Part shown: in pieces, positions 1-9,230 of the stretch
Layout: every line of letters starts with the position of its first letter
How positions within the stretch are numbered: position 1 is the stretch's first letter
Assembly (NCBI GenBank): GCA_038093515.1
Contig: JBBPSI010000290.1
Span: 1-27,476, forward strand
From: Butyriboletus loyo
Taxonomy: Eukaryota; Basidiomycota; Agaricomycetes; Boletales; Boletaceae
DNA length: 27,476 bases
Direction of reading: 5' to 3'
Made by a program: the position numbers and the translations under genes
The notes under the pieces: generated by a model
Database searches by the model: none
Seen by the model: only the letters and a program-made list of their open reading frames with translations
What the model was told of the DNA's origin: nothing

Positions 1-2
1 AG

Positions 3-3000
3 ATGATGATCCGATGGGACCACCCCTCGCATCACCTTACTTCGAGGATGGAGATGCTAATGCGTCTTCCTCAAATTCCTTTCGGAAACGCCGCGATTCC
101 CTCTAAACCTTCAGGGTCTCGTGGTCAGCCGAAGAAGAAGGAACGCAAAGCGAAAGCAGTCCGTCTTTCGACCTTTTTAGGGTCGATCGATGAGAAGGAT
201 GAGGAATCCTTTTATGGGAATACTGCTCGTCGTGCTGATGGCACTTGGAAGCACGGTCTTGACTCCCGTGACATTAATGTCTGGGACTCTACATACCAGC
301 GAGAAGCTGAGGACTATGATGCTGTATACGATTACAACGATGAATTTGATCTTGGTGATCTGTATATTGCGGGAGCTTACACATCCGGAGATGTCCCTTC
401 AAAGAAGGATCTTCTATCCAATGCCTGGATGATTGACAGCGGTTGCACAGACCATGTCACACCACACATTGTAGACTTCATGGATCTCGGTGATACCGAG
501 AGAATTGCGATCACAGCAAATGGCGCAACCATGAAGATGTTTGGACCTGGCACTGTGTTGTTATCACAGCGACTAGGGAAGGATAAGCCCATTCCATTGG
601 AGCTTACAGGAGTTTGGTATGCGCCTCAAGCAGCCCATAGACTCTTATCGGTTACCGCTCTAACCAAAGAAGGTTATCGATGCGAAATAACCAATCAAAC
701 CAAGATTTGGAACCCTCAAGGACGTTTGGTAGTGCAGGCTTCTGCCTTGCTTCCGAACAATCCCCTCCACTGGTTTCAGGCTAAAATGCTAACTCCAGAT
801 GTCGGGATCCACTCCTTGCAGAATGTAGGATCTTCTTCGTTGTGGCACCACCGTTTTGGTCATCCATCCAAGAATGTGTTACGCCATGCTTACAAGAACG
901 TTAAGGGTATGCCGTTATTACCTGAACCTTCTGACGTCATTCCTTGTCGAGGCTGTGCCTTAGGCAAGATGCATGAACGTCCCTATGCGCCTTCATCCAA
1001 ACGCGCATCTCGGGTCCTTGGGCTAGTGCATTCCGACTTGGTCGAATTCCCCACACACTCTCGGACTCAGAAGCGCTACATTTTAACTTTTATTGATGAC
1101 TATTCTGCTTTTGCAGTCGTGCGGTTTTTGCGCCTTAAATCTGAGGCTGCTGATGCTTTTAAGGAAGTGGTCGTCTGGGCTGAACGACAGACCCAGTCTT
1201 TGCTTCTTGCTGTCCGTTCGGATCGTGGGGGGGAATACATGTCTAAAGACATTTGGACGTTCCTCTCGTCCAGGGGCATTGAGCATCAGCTCTCTGTACC
1301 TCACACCCCTCAACAGAATGGACGTGCAGAGCGATTTAATAGGACCATCCTGGAAAAAGAAGAAGCAATGCGCCATACTGCCTGTCTACCAAAAGTCTTC
1401 TGGCAGGACGCAATCGAAACCTCACTTCATATCTACAATCGCCAACCGATGCGTCGTCATAATTGGAAAACCCCCATTGAGATGTTCTCTGGGGAGAAAC
1501 CGGATATATCATATTTCCGGGTATTTGGATGTCGTGCATATGTTTTTATAAAGAAGGAACTCAGGGAAAACAAGTTGTCTCCGAAATCGGAACAAGCCAC
1601 CTTCATTGGATATGAATCTGGCACCAAAGGCTATCGCTTTTGGTCTCCAACCCGAAGACGAGTTCTAGTAGAGTCCGTCGCGACTTTTGACGAAGAAAAC
1701 TTCCCACATTGTTCCAAAGAACAGAATGACAGACAAGCCGAAATTCCGTCTCCTATTCTTCCAACAGATGCCGATGAACATGGAGATGATGAAGATAGTA
1801 CATCTGACGCCCCACCTTCAAATCAACAAAGAGCTGACGAGCCACCTCCATTAGGAGTACGATTTGATGGAACCGGTATAATACGCGAAGGCCTACCACC
1901 AATTTCCCCCATAATTAATCCTGACGATATGCAACAACCGTCTCCTCAACCATCAGTCACACCTTCACCATGGGTTATCCCTGAACATCCACCATCACCT
2001 TTAATCCTCGATCCTCCATCTCCTGATTCCATTCATGCAGAACAACCACCGTTATTCTCACCTCCACGTCCTGGAGTTAAAAGAGAAACACCAGATACTG
2101 GACATAGATCGTCTATTATGGATCGACACCAACATAAACGTCAAATGATACCTCCGTTGGAAACATTTGAAGATCCTGGTCGGATTCGTCCTTCCACTTT
2201 CTTACCACCAACAAGAGTATATCCTGAACGAATCACTGAATTTCGCAATCGTCCTCATCAACATCATCCGACTCGAGATATTCGTGCTCGAGGTCACCAA
2301 CGTGACTTATATGATGAGTTCGATCAGGATTTACGATCTCAAGGTGCTCCAATCCCAATGATCAATGATCCAGATTTCTTGCAGACTGGTCAGGACTTTA
2401 ATCCTCGTCTTACTCGCATCCGTATTCCATGGATTGTCCCAGATAATGCTTATGGGAATCGACCTCCAATCGAGATAGAACGAGAGATACATCGAGGACT
2501 GGATCCTATTCAGGAGGAGTTAACTATTACTCCACAACTGGTTAATCAACCGAGACCCACGAATGAAGAAGATGACTTAGGACAGATGTACAGCGCTAAG
2601 TGGATTAAATCTCTTCTAGCTGCTGCCACTGTCGATGGTATCCCACAGTCTCACAAGGCAGTAATGAGATTACCTCCTGCCGAGAGATCCTTATGGCTAA
2701 CCGCCATGGGAGAGGAATACAAGTCGTTTCAAGAACGATGAGTATGGGATCTGGTAGATCTTCCCAAGGGACGTCAAGTCATTAAAGGGAAATGGATAAA
2801 TGTACGAAAAAGCGATGGACGATACAAGTCTCGCTGGCTAGCAAAAGGCTTTACCCAAATCTTCGGAATTGATTATGAGGAAACCTTCTCACCAGTTGCC
2901 AGGTTTGAAACCGTTAGGATTCTCTTAGCTCTAGCTGCCTTAGAAGATTGGGAAATCGAGGCTCTAGACGTCAAGACTGCATTTCTCTTCGGAGATCTTG

Positions 3001-4208
3001 ACGAAGAAATCTACATGGAACAACCTGAGGGTTTCGCTCAAAAAGGCTCAGAAAGAAAAGTCTGTCGCCTACGGAAAGCTATCTATGGCCTTAAGCAAGC
3101 GGCCCTTCAATGGAACAAAGCCTTGCATTTATCACTTATCAAACAAGGTTTCAAGCGTACCTTGTCTGACCCGGGAACTTATATAAAATTCATCGGGAAA
3201 GTCATCATTATTTTAGTTATATATGTTGATGATGCTCTTTTTATGGGTAGTGATAAAGCACAAGTCCTCGCTCACAAGAAGCACTTTATGAAGACCTGGG
3301 AGAGTCGAGACCTTGGAGAAGCGAAAGAGTATTTAGGCATGCGAATTACCAGGGATCGAAGAAATCGTACCCTGAGGCTGGATCAGTGCGATTACGCACA
3401 GAAGGTCATAAAACGATTCAAGCTTGAAAATGCAAAACCCGCACGCACACCTCTTCCTTCTGGTTATAATCCTTCACCATCAACCACCGAAGCATCGCCA
3501 TCTTTGCGTTCTCAATATCAATCTGTCATCGGGTCCCTCCTATTCATCATGCTTGGATCTAGACCCGATATTGCTCATGCTGTCATCAAGATGTCGCAAT
3601 TCTCTTCCAATCCATCGGAAGAACATTTACAAAGAGCGCTCTATATAGTCCGCTATCTGGTTGGAACTCCAGACCTTTGCATAATGTATTCCGGACACAG
3701 CCAGTCTGGTCCAAGAGCCAATTCTGGCTTTATTGCATACAGCGACACTGACTGGGCAGGTGATATTGAGACCCGTCGTTCAACGACTGGTTATTGTATA
3801 TTTCTAGCATCTGGCATAGTATCATGGTTATCCAGACGACAACGCAAGATTGCTCACTCTTCAACTGAAGCAGAATATATGGGCATGACCGAGACTGCTA
3901 AACAGCTCTCTTGGGTGTGCTCCTTGTTCTTCGAGATGGGATACAGACTTGGTCCTTTACCCCTTCTAGTTGATAATCAGGGAGCTATATTTCTTGCTTC
4001 TAATCCTGCCATTGAAGGATGCAGCAAACACATTGCAATTCTGTTTCATTACATTCGGGAATGCGTCGAGGATAAGGAGATTACTCTCTTCTATACTCCT
4101 ACTCAACAACAAGCAGCAGATATCTTTACAAAGAATCTGACATGGCAGAGGTTTGAAGAAGTTTGGTCCATGCTCTCTCTTTCTCCTTTTGTCTCTATAA
4201 AGAAGTAA
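3..4208 (+). pseudogene. Ty1/copia retrotransposon Pol polyprotein, interrupted by one in-frame TGA, 5' end outside window
   Basis: One reading frame of 1402 codons is open from the left edge, apart from TGA at 2739-2741. Domains in order, numbering from the ATG at base 3: aspartic protease with D145-S-G; GAG-pre-integrase zinc site H283/H287 with C315-x2-C318; integrase core with D345, D407 and E443, giving the expected DD35E spacing; a Pro-rich linker; copia-type reverse transcriptase with YVDD at 3222-3233; RNase H with DTDWAGD, STEAEY, DNQ and AADIFTK. The TGA lies at the start of RT, between an EEYKSFQER-like segment and VWDLVDLPKG, so protease and integrase are separated from RT and RNase H. 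Gag is not visible and should lie to the left. The usual KHIDI motif of copia RNase H reads KHIAI here, a further sign of decay. The domain order (integrase before RT) makes the copia assignment firm; readthrough of the TGA cannot be excluded. Confidence 0.93.
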
Positions 4209-4212
4209 TGCT

Positions 4213-4226
4213 AAAGCGAGGAGGAG
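4213..4226 (+). other. Polypurine tract of the copia element
   Basis: A purine-rich run (AAAGCGAGGAGGAG) begins a few bases after the pol stop and ends directly before TGTTGAAAC, the start of the 3' LTR. This is where plus-strand DNA synthesis is primed in LTR elements. Its position flush against a TG dinucleotide supports the call. Confidence 0.75.
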
Positions 4227-4594
4227 TGTTGAAACAGTAGTGTTCTATTTCTGTATTTCACTTACAGCCACTACGTTTCTAGACTGGTCTATATGACATC
4301 ATTGTCTAGACCTAGTCACGCTTATCACATTACAAATAGCTCTTATTATGCTATTGGACGATATGCTTAGTCTTATCTCTTATCTCTATCATATCGTCAT
4401 GTATTTCATATTATACCTTATAAAGGTACTATACAGAACATAAGTACAAACACTCATGTACTGTATATAAGACAGCCCTTATGGCTTGTCGCTTTTCTTT
4501 AGATCTTTCAGTTCTTTCATCACTACTGCGATATCTCTAAGTTGAGCCTTGCTCCTTATACTCTGTTTGCGATACTCTCACTCTCGTATTATCA
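4227..4594 (+). repeat. 3' LTR of the copia element, 3' boundary approximate
   Basis: The LTR starts with TG at 4227, immediately after the polypurine tract. It is AT-rich and carries promoter-like TATAAAG near 4418-4424 and a second TATATAAG near 4461. The right end is uncertain because the matching 5' LTR is outside the window; CA at 4593-4594 is one candidate and the end could lie as far as about 4630. A perfect 8-bp inverted repeat, TATCAGTG/CACTGATA with an 8-nt loop, sits at 4590-4613 around this boundary. Confidence 0.6.
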
Positions 4595-4613
4595 GTGAGT
4601 CTTTCCACTGATA

Positions 4614-4844
4614 GGTTTACCCTTGCATCCTTCGTTGCCCTCGGTGCGCCTGCTCGGTGCAACCAATCCCTCCCCAGCTTTCTGACTCTTTCCAATGAGA
4701 ATTGAAGCTGGGAGGAGTAGATTAAACACACCAGAAGCGTGGGAAACTATTTCGACCTTAGGAGACTTTGCAAAACAAATCAAAAACACAATATTATGCC
4801 TTCCACAACACATATGGCAATATTCCGAGTAGTAGAATAGATAC
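4614..4844. other. AT-rich intergenic stretch, no gene seen
   Basis: No convincing coding frame. The stretch lies between the copia LTR and the MITE. It may still contain the last bases of the LTR. Confidence 0.4.
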
Positions 4845-5123
4845 ATATACACAATGATAGCATATATTTACTTGGACCTGATCACAAATATCCTGTAATT
4901 CATTGTTCCTGAATAAATCTCCTATATAACCTACCACTGTGCTTGAGTTGATGGTCAAGCAAACCATGGTGCTACTATAGTACTTGTGTACATTTTCGCA
5001 TTTTTGACATTCAAGTGGTATTAAATGAAAACATGAAAGTTGGGAATATGATATTAGATGGTACGTATGTCTATTCTACCACTTGATCAGGTCCAAGTAA
5101 ATATATGCTATCATTGTGTATAT
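4845..5123. mobile_element. MITE with perfect 40-bp terminal inverted repeats
   Basis: Bases 4845-4884 and 5084-5123 are exact reverse complements over 40 bp, enclosing about 200 bp of non-coding AT-rich sequence. The outermost bases are TATA next to CACAATG on the left and CATTGTG next to TATA on the right. A palindromic TA or TATA target duplication would therefore be hidden in the repeat, as expected for Tc1/mariner/pogo-type insertions. No transposase is encoded. The superfamily is inference; the inverted repeat is seen directly. Confidence 0.75.
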
Positions 5124-5640
5124 TGATGTCACTGCTTCACAGCCACTTATGTAATCACTCAAAATGCGGACAAAGAAGGTCAAGGGCAGCCAGAAGTCCT
5201 GGCAATTACTTTGCTATGATTAGATAATCAGAAAAGTGCCAGGTGTCACAATTTCCCATGCATTACATAATAAAAAAAGCGCCAGGAGTAGACTACTTTG
5301 TACTGATATATTAGTGATGTATTAGAGGTGGGAAATCACTGGTAGGCATGAGATAACTGCATAGCTGAGAGTGATACATCAATGATATATCACTATTAGG
5401 ATTACTAACTGAGGATCCTATTTATTAGTGATGTATTAGAGGTGGAGGATGAGAGTATTTGTTACTACCACTATTTATCAATGATATATCAATATCTGAG
5501 GATCTTATTGAGTTGTAAATTAGCTGATTATAGCAGTTTTCAAAATGGTGCGGAAAATCGATTCAGAATTTGAGGTGGCTGTGTAGGACCCCATGTGCAG
5601 CTGAGGGTGACAAATTTGCCTGCTCAGTGCTCAGTGCTTA
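5124..5640. other. Repeat-rich non-coding stretch
   Basis: No coding frame of interest. The part from 5310 to 5500 contains two diverged copies of a block of about 115 bp. An identical 22-bp core (starting ATTAGTGATGTATTAGAGG) occurs at 5310-5331 and 5424-5445. ATCAATGATATATCA occurs at 5378-5392 and 5477-5491. A CTGAGGATC motif follows each copy. Confidence 0.45.
5310..5491 (+). repeat. Two-copy direct repeat, unit about 115 bp
   Basis: The 22-bp core at 5310-5331 recurs exactly at 5424-5445. A second core of 15 bp at 5378-5392 recurs exactly at 5477-5491. The sequence between the cores differs, so this is an old tandem duplication or two nested copies of a small element. Confidence 0.6.
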
Positions 5641-5874
5641 GTGCTCATCAGTCACTCAATGCCCTGCCCACTAGCTGTCGACCTCAAAGCTCACATTCCA
5701 ACTCTTTATGAGAAAGGGCATAGCATCAAGCACATCTGTAGGTGTTGTGCACCATCTTTCAATGGCGCATGCATCAAGCCATCTCCTAAGAGACAGCCCA
5801 AAACACTTGCAGGGCCCATACCCAGTTCTGATATGTACTTGCAGGACACTACTCCTGGCAATTCTAACCAGTGA
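5641..5874 (+). pseudogene. Possible scrap of a transposase N-terminal helix-turn-helix
   Basis: A short frame contains a DLKAHIPTLYEKGHSIKHIC-like stretch. It resembles the start of the helix-turn-helix found at the N terminus of Tc1/mariner-like transposases in basidiomycetes (xDLKxRIxxLYexGxsxkxIc). No DDE domain follows and the frame soon closes. The resemblance is judged by eye only, so this could be chance coding potential. Confidence 0.25.
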
Positions 5875-6044
5875 GCCAGAACCACCAATACCACCTCACC
5901 ACCAAAGGGTAGTAAAGTATACAAGTGATAAAGACTGGGGGAATCCAGGCTTCACTGGCCTTGTACTTATAGATTACAGAGAATGGACCAAGCTGTGCAT
6001 CATCCTTATCTATCTACTATAATATATAAGTACAGAGTGCATCC

Positions 6045-6151
6045 TGTGAGAGAGTTCTCAGGGAGCGGATATTAAATAGAGAAGCTGTTGTGAGAGAGTT
6101 CTCACATAGCAGAGATGAAAAGAAGGGAAGCTGTCGTGAGAGAGTTCTCAC
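6045..6151 (+). repeat. Three imperfect tandem copies of a palindromic repeat, spacing about 45 bp
   Basis: GTGAGAGAGTTCTCA(C) occurs at 6046-6060, 6090-6105 and 6136-6151. Each copy has GTGAGA/TCTCAC arms, and flanking sequence such as GAAGCTGT and GATATGAAAAGAAG is also repeated. The array ends about 25 bp before the 5' LTR of gypsy copy 1. Confidence 0.75.
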
Positions 6152-6387
6152 ACAGTGGATATGAAAAGAAGCAAGATGTTACGGTAGTGGTATACTTTTT
6201 CCTTCCTCTACCACTCGGACTACTTCACTCGCCTAGCCTTTTGCTAGTGCCCTTTGAGCGGTAAGAGCCGCTTTAGCTTAGTCATCATTTCTCGTGCACG
6301 GACGCGCTTTCTTTCATACTCCAGAATCTTCTGGAATATTCCTTCCTCATTTGTAGTTTCCTTCTCGCGACTCGATTAGGAACATGG

Positions 6388-6442
6388 TCTGTGCGCAGAC
6401 CCCAGTAGTATAAAGACCCGGTCTTTACACCCATGTACACTA
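6388..6442 (+). promoter_or_regulatory. LTR-A promoter of copy 1: upstream near-palindrome, TATA box, predicted start
   Basis: GGTCTGTGCGCAGACC (6388-6403) lies just upstream of TATAAAG (6409-6415). A 17-nt dyad, TAAAGACCCGGTCTTTA (6411-6427), overlaps the TATA box. The start of transcription is inferred at about 6442, 33 bases from the first T of the TATA box, because the sequence there matches the primer site. Confidence 0.6.
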
Positions 6443-6489
6443 TCTAGTTCTACGCAGATACCTGCTAGCAATTAGTTCCTTTCCAGACT

Positions 6490-6507
6490 CTTAGTGTGCG
6501 CACTAAG
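6490..6507 (+). other. Stem-loop in LTR-A RNA leader
   Basis: CTTAGTGTGCGCACTAAG forms a perfect 7-bp stem with a TGCG loop. It lies downstream of the predicted transcript start, so it would be present in the RNA leader, between the RNA 5' end and the primer site. The same 18 bases occur in copy 2 at 11638-11655. Confidence 0.6.
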
Positions 6508-6606
6508 ACATAGTCTGAGACCCAGCTCGAGAATCGTCTCCAGAGTCCTGAGGCTACTCCAGAGTGCCTCCTCGCTGTTCTAGTTGTTAGCGCCCAGCGT
6601 AACAAA

Positions 6607-6616
6607 AGAACTAGAT
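6607..6616 (+). other. Putative self-primer binding site of copy 1
   Basis: AGAACTAGAT begins two bases after the LTR end. It is the exact reverse complement of ATCTAGTTCT at 6442-6451, where the transcript is predicted to start. It does not begin with TGG, as tRNA-primed sites do. Tf1/sushi elements prime from the 5' end of their own RNA through an 11-nt match placed the same way. Confidence 0.6.
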
Positions 6617-6976
6617 CTTCCTCTTGCTTCTGCTTCCCAGCAGTAAAGCCGCCCTCCCCTTGCTCAATATTTCCATCCCATGATCAAGACGTGTCGGTCG
6701 TTCCTTCTGTGTTCCCTCCCCTGAACCAGAGCCTATTGTTGTTGACAACCTGTTGCCGCCACGCTCTCCCGCCAAGTCAGACCCTCAGCCCCAGTCTGAC
6801 CCTGAGCCCCATCCAGACCCGAACCCTCTTGTCAACCCGAGGATCAGGGTCTAGGGCAGGGATCTGAACAGGAGCCTAGTGATGACGGTTATAGCAGCGA
6901 CTGGCTTGATTGAACCCCCCATGTCTCTCGCTCCCCATCCCCTCTGTATTACCCTCCTGCAGATCTCCCAGACGAC
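6617..6976 (+). pseudogene. Leader and N-terminal part of gag frame, copy 1 (decayed)
   Basis: This region aligns with 11762-12150 of copy 2. A frame containing GRSFxVPSPEPEPIVVDN is shared, and most differences between the copies fall on third codon positions, which suggests it was once translated. In copy 1 it is closed by a TGA just upstream of this motif, a 1-base deletion further on, and TGA at 6911-6913 where copy 2 has AGA. The segment is cut at 6976 by the inverted solo LTR. Confidence 0.5.
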
Positions 6977-7403
6977 TGTTACGCTGGGCGCTAACAACTA
7001 GAACAGCGAGGAGGCACTCTGGAGTGGCCTCGAGACTCGGGAGACAATTCTGAGCTGGGTCTCAGACTATGTCTTAGTGCGCACACTAAGAGTCTGGAGT
7101 GAAACTAATTGCTAGCAGGTTACTGCGTAGAACTAGATACTGTACAGGGTGTAAAGACCGGGTCTTTATACTACTGGGGGTCTGCGCACAGACCAAGTTC
7201 CTAATCGAGTCGCGAGAAGGAAACTACAAATGAGGAAGGAATATTCCAGAGAGTTCTGGAGTATGAAAGAAAGCGCGTCCGTGCGCGAGAAATGATGACT
7301 AAGCTAAAGCGGTTCGTACCGCTCAAAGGGCACTAGCGAAAGGCTAGGCGAATGAAGTAGTCCAAGTGGTAGTGGATGGAAAAAGTATACCACTACCGTA
7401 ACA
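6977..7403 (-). mobile_element. Inverted solo LTR-A inside gag leader of copy 1 (427 bp)
   Basis: The reverse complement begins TGTTACGG and ends GCGTAACA. By eye it is more than 90% identical to the LTR at 6177-6604. It interrupts sequence that is continuous in copy 2, so it is an insertion that later recombined to a solo LTR. The flanks ACGAC (left) and ACATC (right) match only partly, so the target duplication is decayed or was lost. Its promoter would fire leftwards, antisense to copy 1. Confidence 0.88.
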
Positions 7404-8306
7404 ACATCAACAACAACAATATGTCTGACAAAAAGAATATCGTTCCTAAGGACTTCACTGGCCTAAACGAAGATGCCTCACGATGGCTCCTCGCCATGCG
7501 CACTTACTTCAATGCCAACCAGTCAGCCTTCCCCGATGACAAATCAAAGATCAATGCCCTTCTCATGAAAATGAGCGAAGGGAAAGGAAAGACATTTTCA
7601 GAAGGCTGGATGGCCCTTCTCTTAGACGGACACCCCACTGAGCAGCAGAAAGAATTCTCTACAGTCTGCGAGGACTTCCACAGAGTCTTCCACCCCTTCG
7701 ACGTAGGAGAGAGTACCCGAATTGACCTGGGGAACCTTACCCAGAACAAAGCCAACTGCAAAGACGGCTACGACACCTACATTACGGAGTTCCAGCTCCT
7801 CGCAGCAAAGTCTGGAATCTCTGATGAGAAGGCTCTCATTGAATGGTTCATTCGCAGCCTTGATCCCCGCCTTACTGAATCAGTCCTCTCATGCGAAAAA
7901 CCGCCTACTACCCTTGCCGGATGGGCTGAAAAGACCTCTGCTTTCCACATGCAGCACAAGCACATCGACGACCTCTGTGCAGGGAAGCGCTACATTCCCA
8001 CCTTCTCCTCTTCCTCCAAGCCTTTGCCCAACCGAAGGGACCCCAACGCCATGGACGTAGACGCTGTCCGACTTACTCCCATACAACGTGCGGAGTACAT
8101 GAAGCAGAACAAATGCTTCATCTGCCACCAAGTTGGCTGCCGTTCGACCAACCATCCTCGCACCCCACATAATGGGCAGAATTCCCGAGGACCGCCTCCT
8201 CGTCCCCCTTGCAACCCTCAGCGTGCACATGCTGCCGTCATCACACCCCCCGAACCTAAGCCCTCCCCACTCATCAACTACTTGTCTGAGTTAAAGGGTC
8301 GAGGGA

Positions 8307-9134
8307 CCCAGTGTTATGCTGGAGTGCGAAACAACTAGCAGCGAGCACTTGAATAGGGGCTCGAGCCTAATCGGGAAGATGGCCGACTTGCGTAGACGAC
8401 GCTATCGGGCTTCTGCAGAGCAAGTGTCGGCGAGATGTCGTATGGTGGCGACCAGACGAGATCGAGCTGAGGCTTATCGGCTCTATCGGCAGATGGGGTA
8501 TAAGCTAGATTGCTAGGCACTTGGTAGATGTGTAGAATTAGCTAGGGAAGCCGTACTATGCTAAGTACACTGGTATATATACTAATAGATATGGTGCACA
8601 GACCGAGCTGTGCGTGGCAGCAAAGGCAAAGGGTTATGAGTCTGCTCGAGTCATAACGGCGAATGGAGAAGCGGCAAAGTGCCGGTAATGAGGGAGCGAA
8701 GCTCCGAGTAAGATGGCGACATCGTCAGCGAATGAGAAGTGCTGAATGTGAAGTGACAATGTCCATGAGGCCGGCCCCACAGGGCAAAGGGGACGCGAAC
8801 GGCAGAGCCCTTGGATACGGGTCTCGACGCGAAGGTACAACGCGTCGTAATCTAATCACATGCTAGTCACGTGATGCAACAAATGTCATTGGATAAAGAA
8901 TAAGAGGACGCGACAGCTCAGCTGTGGGTCCAGCCCGACAGGGCGACGAGACAGGGGCTATCTCAGTGTAGCGTCACTGAGACTCACAGAACGACCGGGG
9001 AAGTGGATAATGTCCACTAGGCGACTAAGGAGCGGGCGATGGGTGGCATCGTGAGACGGCGGGGGCGGCGGGGACGCGTGAGCGTGGGAAAACGAGTGGC
9101 GGGGTACGCTTAGGGGTAAAACTGTAACACCCAG
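8307..9134 (-). mobile_element. Solo LTR-B with 5-bp target site duplication CCCAG
   Basis: The LTR proper is 8312-9129 (818 bp), TGTTAT...GTAACA, flanked by CCCAG at 8307-8311 and 9130-9134. Removing it restores a gag sequence colinear with copy 2 (13030 region). Read on the minus strand it has GGTCTGTGC 14 bp upstream of TATATATA (8574-8581) and ends CCAGCATAACA, much like LTR-A, so the minus strand is taken as the sense of the element. Bases 8312-8523 recur inverted at 15271-15483. It carries many short perfect stem-loops. Confidence 0.87.
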
Positions 9135-9230
9135 CAAGACGATGTCCTAAACGTGCTTAAAGCATGTTTCAATGATGATGAAGAAAGGCTGCCCATCGCA
9201 GCAACTAAAGTGGCCGAAGCCTGGCCAACG

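Larger units (their letters stand above)
6177..6604 (+). repeat. 5' LTR of gypsy copy 1 (LTR-A, 428 bp)
   Basis: The LTR begins TGTTACGG and ends GCGTAACA. The same unit occurs inverted at 6977-7403 and direct at 11325-11749, which fixes both ends. It contains the near-palindrome GGTCTGTGCGCAGACC (6388-6403), a TATA box, a dyad over the TATA region, the predicted transcript start and a stem-loop at 6490-6507. Confidence 0.92.

Noticed and set aside
5706..6022. Other frames overlapping the possible transposase scrap
   Set aside because: Different phases of the same bases, no motif.
6045..6151. CRISPR-like array
   Set aside because: Only three imperfect copies, related spacers and a eukaryotic context; a plain tandem repeat.
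6977..7403. Clean 5-bp target duplication around the inverted solo LTR
   Set aside because: ACGAC and ACATC agree at only three of five positions, so it is not claimed.
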